The position numbers were made by a program, and so were the translations under genes. A DNA stretch of 64,000 bases from contig NC_080047.1 in the NCBI RefSeq assembly GCF_026212465.1, forward strand, positions 44,240,059 to 44,304,058, read 5' to 3'. This DNA is from Amaranthus tricolor (Eukaryota > Streptophyta > Magnoliopsida > Caryophyllales > Amaranthaceae). The first letter of the stretch is position 1, and each line of letters opens with the position of its first letter. The notes under the pieces were generated by a model. The model ran no database searches and was not told where the DNA came from. It saw only the letters and a list, made by a program, of their open reading frames with translations. Of this stretch, positions 54,773-64,000 are shown one piece after another.

Positions 54773-57700
54773 ATGACAGACATGGCCGATGACAACAAAA
54801 GGATTACAAGTAATCGAAATAGTATGCCTCCTGATGGACTTGCTCCATGGAATTATGGGTCTCAATCTATGCAATCAATACGTTCCACGAAACCTGAGAG
54901 GCTCTATAAAGTTTGGCCTGGCAACAATGTATGTTCATTGTTAATCAAACATGAATTTGGATTAATGTTTTTGTTTTGCCAAATTTTCTTTAGTATTAGA
55001 CATTTTATTGTTTTTATCTAAATTATGATCATTCCTAGTTTCTTGATGAAAGTTTTATGCTTATATGTTTTCTTTGATATTAATGGATGGTAACTAGTGT
55101 AGGGAAACATGTTTCTTCTTAAAAAACACATTTGTAGGAACCTTATTTACAAAACTTCATAGAAAACATAGATTTGCATGGAGAAACTTTGGATGGACTT
55201 GTTTGCATAACCTTGCTTGACTTTTTATGTGTTTTCTCTTTAACAATATGTTTTTAAGCTCATTGAGGTGACTAGGTGAAAATTGAAATTTTGGATAAGG
55301 TTAAGATTTAATGTACATTGTGAAGCTTCAAGTATATAGAGAAGGAAGTTAAACCTATATGAAGAGTTAAAGTACATAATGCGACTAGCGTGTATTGTTG
55401 AGTGTTCATGGTCTTTTTCGCCTATAAAATTTCCTAGTTCCTTGCTGAAGTGATGTTTTTATTCACTATTATGTTCTATGAGGGGTTGTAGAGTTGTTTC
55501 ATGCATTGTTGCAAGTAGCGGTGTTCATTCGGGTCATCAGGTCGATTTCTGAGTTAAGTTTTTCGGGTCGGTTTGAAATCGTGTTTTGTGTCCATGTTTT
55601 TTACATAGTTGTAAATCATTTTTAAAGTCAGGATAAATCGGATTTGGTTACAAGGTTGATTAAATTTTGCGTTATTGGTTCTGTTTTGAATATCTCTAGT
55701 TGCAACGGTAATGATTGTGGTGGATGAAATTAAGAAAGAGTTTGTTCAAATGTGATTGAATTTGAACTTGATTTGTTGTCGGGCTTAATTTCTTAATATT
55801 GATAGTTGAAGACTGGAAGGTGACCAATAATTACACATGACATTTCTGTAGTTATAGCATAATTAACACTGAGCTATCTCCTCTAATATTGCTTAGGTAG
55901 TTGAGAGCCACATGCGAGTACATTTTACTATGAAGACTTCTGACTGCCTGTGTAAGAATTAATGTTGATAAGCTTCTGCTTGTTGTATGGCAGAAATTTC
56001 TTTGTGGTGGGAGATTGGTACTTGGCCCTGATGCGGGATCCCTGTATTTATCCTCATTTTTGATAGGATGTCCAGCTTTTACTTTTTGTATAAGGATGCT
56101 CGTTAGGATCAAAGAACATGATCCCCTCTATGGATATGGGGTGCTGACCACAGGTGTCGTTCTCACTTTTATGGTAAGCCTTTCTTGGATGTGCAAGGAC
56201 CAGTACTTAAGGTGATATATGTGTTGTATGACGCATTTTATGAATTGTGTAGGATTTGTTGTTTCTTTTCATGACCTCTGCTCGAGATCCAGGAATAGTT
56301 CCAAGAAACAATAGATTAACAGAAGAGGACGATTTTGATAGATCTTCATCATTGGATTTGGTTGCGGGAAAGTCTTCTAGTCTAAGGATTCCGCGTACTA
56401 AGGATGTACCAGTTAATGGCTACATTGTTAAAGTCAAGTTTTGTGATACTTGTAGGCTATATCGTCCACCCCGTGCTTCTCATTGCTCAATATGCAACAA
56501 TTGTGTGCAGAAATTTGATCATCACTGCCCATGGGTGGGTCAGTGTATCGGACTGGTAAGTTGGTTCCCGTCATTCTAGATCAAAAAAAAATAAATGTGA
56601 ATAATTTTGACTACTAAGATAGCTTTTGAGCCCGGCCCATTTTTGTATAAGCCCGACCTAGCCCGTATCTGGCCCATTGAAACACCCCTATATATAACTA
56701 TATGATCTATTTTATTGTCCCTATTTTTCTGGGACAAGTCACAAGGAAAACCTGTGTACTTCAGCATCACGAATTAGTCTTCATTGATCTTCGTAAACAT
56801 ATTACTTGCACCAAAGCACATATAGGCATAGACAATCAGTTCTTCATGTCCATCGGTTTGTGAATAACCATGCATAATTTTCTTACTGTTGAACTGTATT
56901 CATCTTCAGGCCATTAAACATATGCTGTGTGAGTGAGTCTTTCATCATTGATACCATGATATCTTTCGTTTAGTAACAGATCGGTTTTCTTTGAATAAAT
57001 TATATGCTATGATTTTGAATTGCAATAAGTATCTGTTGAAATCAGTGAATTTAAGAGCTTTACACTCATGTCTTCTCGAGGTTTCTGCTGTGTTATTACA
57101 TACTCTGTCACTTTGTTTTTTCGTTTTCTTTTCCTCCCACTTTTTATTTTACTAACTGGATATCATAATTCTCTTGCAGCGCAATTACCGTTCCTTCATC
57201 TTCTTCATAACTACTTCAACGTTCTTGTGCATGTATGTCTTTACATTCTCGTTGGTCAATCTTCTTCGGAAAAAGGGAGGCCTTTTGCTTTCTATGTCAC
57301 ACGACATTACATCAGTCATTCTGGTTGTTTACTGCTTTATAGCTGTTTGGTTTGTTGGTGGGCTTACGGTCTTCCACTTCTATTTGATGTCATCCAACCA
57401 GGTGATATTACATTTACAACTATATATACATATTTCTAACATTCTTCCTTGAAATTGCTCATAATACATTGTGCTGTACTCATGCTACTCTGTCTTAAGG
57501 GTTTAACATGTGAGATATTCTAACCTAATTGAGTATATCCTCCAGTGTAACATAATTCGCTAGCTAATTCGCCTTTTGAATTCGTGGTTCGCTCAAATTT
57601 GTCCAACAATAGCCCAAAACCGATCATAATTTGCTTTTTCCGATTCGCGATTCGTTGGGAGATTAGTGAATCATGTGATACTGATATCCTCTCTATTCTG

Positions 57701-58817
57701 TTGTTAAATTCCTTAAATAGAGCATTTGCAAACCATGTTATTCAGTTTCTTCATTTCACCTCATGATATGATTCATGGATAAGACATAGTGCAAAATAGT
57801 GGCTGAAAGATCGCATTGTAAAGGTTTTTGAAGTTTCCACGACTTCAATACAGGCCACAATAACTATGAATCATCCAAATTGACTGTAAAGGTTGTTTTG
57901 CGACCATTACCTCAACTGCGACCACACATGATATTTTGCACTATGGATAAGACCCTTAGACATGGTCCATGGATTTGGATATATGGCTCCTATGTTACTT
58001 GAACTCGAAAACTGATTTTAGATACTGGTATGTGTCCAAGTGTCGGATACGTCTAAATATTCAATTGTATGCCTAAAATAAAGTGCCTAAGTGTCATACT
58101 AATGTCCGAGGATCAAGGATTGGACACGGGTATGTGAAGCAAAATGAAGAGTCTGAGTAACATAGTATGGCTCTAAACATTATACCATGCCTATATTTGT
58201 CATATATGGTTTAGTCTGACAATTGAATTGTAATTCAGCTCCATGGGTTTGAAACTTTGAATAACATAGTTTGCTGAAACATATACAAGAGCTCAGACAT
58301 GTGCATGGTTATGAATTCTTTTATTTTCAGAACCAATTCACTACATTCTGACATATTGCATTTTCCAAGGCAGACCACGTACGAGAACTTCCGGTACCGG
58401 TATGACAAGGACAAAAACCCCTATAACTTTGGCCTGATCAACAATCTAAAACAGTTTTTCATGACCAAAACGCCACCTTCAGCTATCAATTTCAGAGAGT
58501 TGGTGCTTGTTGAAGATGTTTATATACCTGAGACCCCAAGCTCCACTGAAAGTTTTTCTGGGTTCAGAAATAATTTGGATCTTGCAATGATACAAGGACT
58601 AACAAAAAACGGTAGTGTGGCGCTTCCAAGCGTTCTGCAGAACTTAGATTATGCTGATATTGATGACAAGTATAAGAAGCAAGTAGGTAATGTAGGGACT
58701 TCAAGGGATCTTGTAATGTTTGCCCTAGGACAAGCTTCTGCACAACAAGGACACCAAGTCACAGTTCGAGATGCTGCTGCCACGGAGAACAGAGCTGAAC
58801 ACGATGATGCTCGTTAG
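54773..58817 (+). CDS. DHHC protein S-acyltransferase (Arabidopsis PAT04-like)
   Basis: Integral membrane enzyme that attaches palmitate to cysteines of target proteins. Five exons: 54773-54928, 55994-56173, 56253-56555, 57180-57401, 58374-58817; 1305 nt, 434 aa, phase kept. Four membrane segments at about residues 68-88, 98-120, 217-239 and 253-276. DPG motif at 124-126 ([10 protein letters not shown]). The cysteine-rich domain starts at VKFCDTC, about residue 173, and carries the DHHC motif at 201-204 with catalytic Cys204. The TTxE motif (TTYE) is at 288-291. The tail motif [13 protein letters not shown] resembles the C terminus of Arabidopsis PAT04, hence the subgroup call. All catalytic features are intact. 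A related gene follows 2.7 kb downstream on the same strand. Intron 4 contains three different MITEs. Confidence 0.94.
55520..55700. repeat. Repeat family F, copy 3 (reverse)
   Basis: Reads CATTCGGGTCATCAGGTCG, then TTCGGGTCGGTTTGAAATCG and GGATTTGGTTACAAGGTTGA, the reverse complement of the copies at 35391 and 40197. In intron 1 of the PAT gene. Confidence 0.65.
57551..57681. mobile_element. Short repeat family E, copy 3
   Basis: CATAATTCGCTAGCTAATTC at the left, AGCCCAAAACCGATCATAAT inside and ATTAGTGAATCATGTGATAC at the right; the best preserved copy of this family. Confidence 0.65.
57786..57944. mobile_element. MITE family B (159 bp), copy 4, with perfect 9-bp target duplication
   Basis: Ends ATAGTGCAAAA and TTTTGCACTAT are inverted. 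GGATAAGAC directly precedes (57777-57785) and follows (57945-57953). A 9-bp duplication points to the Mutator superfamily. Confidence 0.92.
57990..58165. mobile_element. MITE family A (176 bp), copy 4, with perfect 8-bp target duplication
   Basis: Ends CTATGTTACTTGAACTC and GAGTCTGAGTAACATAG. TATGGCTC directly precedes (57982-57989) and follows (58166-58173). In PAT intron 4, about 210 bp before exon 5. Confidence 0.95.
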
Positions 58818-59960
58818 ACTGCTGTGTGAACCCTAGTTGAAGGTAATCTCCTCTTACTTTGTTTTAACATTAGGCCTATAACTGCATCCGATATTGCTGA
58901 GATTAAGGCTTTGGCATTGTTGCTATAATAGCTGCACCCAATATTGTTGGGATTAAGGTTTTGACATTGAGCTGAAATCCTTTTTTCATGGAAGACAAGA
59001 AGAGTGATCCTGATTTTCCCATGTATTGTTTTTAGGCATAGTGCAATTGATCATTTTAAAATCATGTACTTATGTTACATATATGCCTTGCCAAAGGTAG
59101 CATTCAGATTGATTATATAGATTAAATTGTCATTTCTGTCAGGAACCAACTCATAGCTTTTTAGTTAACTTTTGACTTTTTGATTGGTTAAACAACCAAA
59201 AAGGTGTTTGGTTATGGCTTTTCAAGCTTGCTGAAAAGTTGATAAGCCAAAAAATAAAATAGCTATTATAAGTAGCTTTTTTCATTGACTTTTGACCAAC
59301 ACTAACAACTGGAGTAATGTTTACCAAACGTTTCTTTAAAAACTAGCTTAACAACTAACAAATCTATTAATACTTTCAACTAGTCAAACCCGCCAACAAC
59401 TTTAGCCAACAGCTCTAGCTATGAACTATTTGCCAAACAGACAAAAACTCAAGCTGATGATTAAAGCTTCTTGATACGCTCTATTACGCTCCCTCACATA
59501 AGGGTTCTTGAATCAAATGTTTGTTTTGAATGATTCAGCATGCTCGTGTTTTCGTTCATTCATGTCTTCGAATAGCTAACTCATCTAAATTGATGGAATG
59601 CATGCTTATCTATCCTTTTCATTACAAGATGTCCATTTGTTTACTGGTGGAAACAGGTTATGACAGATCCATGTAGAATCAAGTGAGGATTGTACACAAA
59701 AATGAACTTCTTTTGACAGCATTACAACAGGATTATGACCTAAAGAGACATTGTGTATGTGTTAATTTAATCAAGAGGCTTGTTTGGTGATCGGACGACG
59801 AAGGAAAAGACTAATCAGTCATCTACAACATGAAGAATGAGTTCTGAATTATGATGGCACTAACTGCAGAATGTAAATCAGAATGAAGACTGCTATTATG
59901 CAGTTTTACCTTACCTTATATCTTGTTTGAATTCTTTATTGGTACATATTTCTCCCTTTT
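58818..59960 (+). other. PAT gene 3' untranslated region, possibly with an intron
   Basis: After the stop, GTTGAAG|GTAATC near 58842 is a plausible donor and GGAAACAG near 59656 a plausible acceptor, so the 3' leader may be spliced, with its end near 59940-59990. Positions 59150-59450 hold a repeat like that at 21550-21890 (AGCTTTTTAGTTAACTTTTG). Inferred from motifs. Confidence 0.35.
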
Positions 59961-61495
59961 AAGACCCAATTTGTATATTTTATACTTAGATTTATTTGTC
60001 AAGGTTTTTGTCAGATAAAACATAATACATAGGTAGAAAGTTGATTTTGGAGGTGTTCTTTTGTGATGGGCATATTGTTGCAAATGTGCACAAGATTGTA
60101 AATATTTTACAACGTTTCATTATTTTAATGTCATTGAGTGACTTGCATTAAAGTGAAATTTGGAATGTTAAATGAATGCTGTCTCACCGTTTGTGATAAT
60201 AAAGAGATTTACCCAATTAAATCTTAATGACAAATATTATCTATAATTTCATGTAAATCAGAAGTGCATATGATATAATTTAAAAAGACATTTAAAATAT
60301 CGAGATTATTTTTCTGAGTCTTATCAAATACCCATTCATTGATTTGTTTCTTTTTGGGTTTGAAGCATATACTACCAAAAATTTGGCAAAGCATGATCTT
60401 CATTTTGCCTAGAAAATCATGACTATTGATACTTAGCTAGCTGATGTAAGCAACCAAACCGCGTGTAGACAAATTCAAATACGAAATACGGCAGCAGATA
60501 TTCTAACTACTAACTACCTTTACATTTTATTTTATTTTTTATTTGATTTGTATCTCTCTCCAAACTCTTGATTTGTGATTCTATTTATAATTGTATTGTC
60601 AAACATCCACCTCAATATTTACAACTTTGTCATTTTATCTTTTGTTCGTATATTTTCTTAACGATTACAACAAGCTGCTCACCACTTAAGCCACACAGTT
60701 TGTATTCAATGAGTAATATCTCCATCATTCTCCCCATTACTCTAGATAGACAATAAATACTTTAATTTGATCGTACCTGTAATAACATCTTCTTCAATTG
60801 TCACCTCTTGCAAATCAGTTTGCTCTAATCCACTGAAAATGCATCTCAAATACTCTTTTTTTATGCCACTTATACATAATAGAGATAATCTCGTCTTGAA
60901 ACCATTTAATTTGAAAATTTATATAGTATTTAAGTTAATATTAATTTTTTTTCCAATTTAATATAAGTCAGATGTGGATTAATACGATTACTTCAAGTCT
61001 TCGATAGGCGTAACAAAGATACTTCATGAATTATGATCACATTATATGCAAAATATGAAATATCCTTATTTTATTCGATTTTCTATGTATTTATTCAATA
61101 ATTCGACCGGAAAACCCGCAAGAGAATTGAAACAATCCTCTCTTTTCCAGCGTGGACTACCCCTACGTGCCAAATACTATGACAATTGACACACAACAAA
61201 CAATAAAATTCAGAAAAAATATGAAATATATTCATTTTTTTTAACACATACTGAAAAGAGAAAAATGTTCTTAACTTCAAATTGCAGTTTTTCGGAGAAG
61301 AATTTGCTGAACAAACTCTTAGTGATTTAATTCTGTCACTGTTTTTTTTCTCTTGATATTAGAGGGAATATTTCTGAGAATTTGAGTGATTTTCTTTCCT
61401 TTTTAAGGATTTCACATACATGAAAAACATGGTAAATTGTTCTAGATGTGAGAAAAGGTAGAAGGTTTTCCGGGTTTTTCTGGAAGTTTCAATTG
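59961..61495. other. Intergenic region between the two PAT genes
   Basis: AT-rich, with no open frame of coding quality. The promoter and leader of the downstream gene should lie at about 61250-61495, where a pyrimidine-rich leader-like stretch (CTGTTTTTTTTCTCTTG) occurs. Confidence 0.55.
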
Positions 61496-63274
61496 ATGGC
61501 TACAAACAAACCCAAGAGAATCTTTGAAGTTTGGAAGGGAAATAATGTAAAGTTCATATCTTTATTTTCTAAATTGACTGTTATACTGTGTTTTGCTTGT
61601 ACTGAATTGGTTTCTCCTATTTTTTAAGTTAGCAATACTGGGTTTTCATGATCATGTATGAATGATTAAATGTGGTGAGACTGTCTGATTTTTTGCACTT
61701 TTTGTTCAATTGATTATGATTAGTTGAATGATTTGATGATGCTAGTATTACTGGTTTTGCTTGTTCTTTATTGATGTAATCATGGTAATTAGTTTTGCTA
61801 CTGTTCAAAGACTTGAACTTTTTAGGGTGATTTTGACCAAAATCCATTTGATGGCATTGAGCACAAGAACGTGCCACTATGAGACGACCTCAAAACAAAA
61901 AGGTAAAAGTTTCTATTAAACACAAGGCATGTCTTATGGTGAGACCGTATCATACGAGAATTTGTGAATGCCCATTAGGTTAATGACACCTCTTATTTAT
62001 ATGAAGGTGCAATGATGTCTACAAAGGGTCACTAGGAAATAACTCTTTGTTATCACTAAAATAAGGTTGTGTACATCTGACTCTAAATCCCGCCCTAGTA
62101 AAATTGGGGTATGGAAAGTTGTATGATCAAGACTCATATTTTTCTCTTTGAAATCTTCATATTGTAATAAGTGAGACTGTCTGATTTTTCTGTTTTCTCT
62201 TTGCTACTGTCCACTGATCAAATTGGTGTTGTGGGAAAATCAAATTTAATGGGGTGATTTCTAGGAAGGTTTATGTGTATTGAGGCAAAAAGAAATATGC
62301 AGTGAAGCAATAGCATTGTGTAATATTAACAGTAGCATGATAGATATGACTTGAATTTATGTTTTAATTGAATGGGGTAATCTTCTAGGTAGTTCAATGT
62401 AGAATTTAGGGTTTGAGAGGTTAAAAACAATGGAAAATGATTGGCCTATAGTAAAAGTGGAAATTGAATTGCAGAAAGGATATGATTTGGAGGTTGATGA
62501 AGTCATATTGTGCAATAGAAGGTCAGATTGAGGAATCGAAATGCAGTTGATGTTATAAAACCTGTCGGGGCCGCATATATTTGGGTGAAATTCTTGGTGC
62601 GCAAGCATAGAAAATGAAAATTTCCTTAACAAAATATAGAAATCAATAACCAAATGGGTCGTCATCATCATTCATCATCATACCCAATGTATCCCGCTCA
62701 TAGGGTATGAGCAAGGATGGTAGGGAAGGAAACCAACCAAACCAATGTGATTCGCTAATCTACTCGCTAATCGAAAAATGTGAATTAGCCGATGAAATAT
62801 GTTATATTAAATGAAATAATAGTATCACTATCAATAAGTGATTATTGAGTGTTTCATTAAATCTTTCATTTGGATTATAATGATTATTGAGTGTTTCTAA
62901 GTGAAAGGTTAATTGGCTCTTGATGAATTTTACTTGTTATATTATTTAATTATCTGGAGGCTGAAACTGTTTTTGCTATATGATAAGCTAAAGATGATGA
63001 TGTTTTCGTAATATGGTTCGGGTTTAAATGGATAAAAACCTCTAATGAGTTTAAGGAAACACACATATTCAACATTTTTTTTTTCTTTTTCTTTTTGTAG
63101 AGATTTTTTTGTGGAGGAAGATTTATATTTGGACCTGATGTGGGATCACTGTTTTTGTCTACCCTTTTAATCGGTGGACCAGCATTGGCATTTTGTATAC
63201 AGACGTTTATGAAGGCGAAAGACAATAGTAAATGGTATCCTGTGGCGGCAATTGGACTTCTACTAACCTTCTTG
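61496..63274 (+). CDS. Second DHHC S-acyltransferase-family gene, 5' part only
   Basis: Exons 61496-61546 (MATNKPKRIFEVWKGNN) and 63101-63274 encode 75 residues, in phase, ending at a good donor (TTCTTG|GTAAGT). They match the first two exons of the PAT gene at 54773, with the same splice phase: CGGRFIFGPDVGSLFLSTLL versus [20 protein letters not shown], then TM1 and most of TM2. The exon with the DPG motif and DHHC domain should follow. It is not found in the remaining 726 bases, whereas in the upstream copy it comes after only 79 bases. So either intron 2 is long and the gene continues past the window, or the gene is truncated. Intron 1 (1.55 kb) carries a GAGAC repeat and a family-D copy. 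Confidence 0.85.
61878..61975. repeat. Family C GAGAC repeat in intron 1 of second PAT gene
   Basis: CTATGAGACGACCTCAAAAC on the left and TATGGTGAGACCGTATCATA on the right, like 25660-25690 and 26020-26050. Confidence 0.6.
62665..62790. repeat. Family D fragment followed by family E fragment
   Basis: 62665-62740 has CATACCCAATGTATCCCGCT and GAGCAAGGATGGTAGGGA (family D). It is followed at about 62751 by AATGTGATTCGCTAATCTAC and GTGAATTAGCCGATG (family E). Both are truncated. Confidence 0.45.
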
Positions 63275-64000
63275 GTAAGTTTTTATTTGGATGCTACGCT
63301 TACTACTACGCCCTCTACCAATCATATTAGATTTTCCTATGAGGACGTCGTTTAGTAGTCATGTATGGAGGACTGAACTGAAGATTCCTCCATTGCACTT
63401 GAAACTTTGCACAAACTCCATTTGCCTTCATTTGTGGTGTATAGTATGCTTTCATCATGATAAATTGACATAATGGTAACGATTAACGAGTATATGTATG
63501 ACATCAAAATTTATTTTATCTTTGATTAAAAGTGGTTAATGGTAACAACTAACAACCATCTACACGAACTTTTCATACTTGAGGTCCGAGATTTGTATCT
63601 ATGAGATTGAAAAGTTCATACTTGAGGTTGTGTACATTCAACACTCCCAGAACTCATCGTAACTGGGAGCTACTTATTGGCATTGGAGCACTGAATGTTG
63701 CTGTTATTGCCAGAACTTATACAAAAAGTTAAACTTCCACATGGACCGTGTTTGTGTGTATTAACCACAACTGATACGAGGATGACTATTGCTTCTCCTT
63801 TTCCATCCGAGAAGTTAAAGCCTCAATCACACATGTATATGCATACGAACACCAAGTGTTACTCCCTCTATCCTTATGACTTTGCCACACTTTTCTTTTT
63901 GACCTTCCCTTTATTTTGCCACAATTTCCTTTCATGAAAATGTCACCACCACTTTCTTTTATTCTCATTCACACATTTCAACTCTCCTTTAATGTCATCC
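63275..64000. other. End of window: probable intron of second PAT gene
   Basis: AT-rich; frames here (for example 63291-63473 and 63695-63937) show no DPG, DHHC or transmembrane pattern and no domain. I see no exon. Confidence 0.5.

Noticed and set aside
57068..57439. 123-codon frame overlapping PAT exon 4
   Set aside because: Different frame from the conserved transmembrane exon at 57180-57401; it is a shadow.

Overview
This is nuclear DNA of a flowering plant (eudicot). The evidence is AT-rich spaced genes with many GT-AG introns, a chloroplast-targeted ribosomal protein, a cell-wall arabinofuranosidase, a small defensin-like secreted peptide, and introns and spacers packed with MITEs, a TRIM element, SINE-like fragments and AAT microsatellites. 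Repeats of the GAGACGGTCTCACCGTGAGAC type suggest Caryophyllales (beet, spinach, quinoa relatives), but that is only an impression.

Layout: 1-1270 is most of a non-autonomous transposon with GGTCTGGTC subterminal repeats. 1271-3370 is a spacer. 3375-20960 (+) is a complete 28-exon exportin-7 gene (1048 aa), convergent with 25463-22279 (-), a six-exon TFIIIA gene (371 aa, nine C2H2 fingers). TFIIIA intron 2 carries a recognisable plant 5S rRNA mimic (P5SM) poison exon. 25650-31070 is gene-free: GAGAC-type repeats, a 66-bp tandem repeat and a 2.16-kb foldback transposon full of AAT/ATT arrays. 31343-40819 (+) is a 16-exon GH51 alpha-L-arabinofuranosidase (672 aa) with a TRIM retroelement in intron 1. 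42231-47653 (+) is a four-exon membrane RING-H2 E3 ligase (315 aa) with a 966-bp hAT-like element in intron 2. 50622-49008 (-) is plastid ribosomal protein PSRP5 (141 aa). 53138-52171 (-) is a 77-aa cysteine-rich, defensin-like peptide. 54773-58817 (+) is a five-exon DHHC palmitoyltransferase (434 aa). 61496 onward (+) is the start of a second, tandem DHHC-family gene whose catalytic exons are not in the window.

The genes do not form a pathway; this is an ordinary euchromatic gene row. The most informative extra signals are: the P5SM exon, which links TFIIIA splicing to its own product, 5S rRNA; three GC-AG introns in three different genes; a 176-bp hAT-type MITE present four times, two copies with perfect 8-bp target duplications; a 159-bp MITE with a perfect 9-bp duplication; and the foldback element. 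I did not find a convincingly novel biochemical system. All exon models were assembled by hand from reading frame, splice consensus and recalled family similarity, and every exon junction keeps phase.
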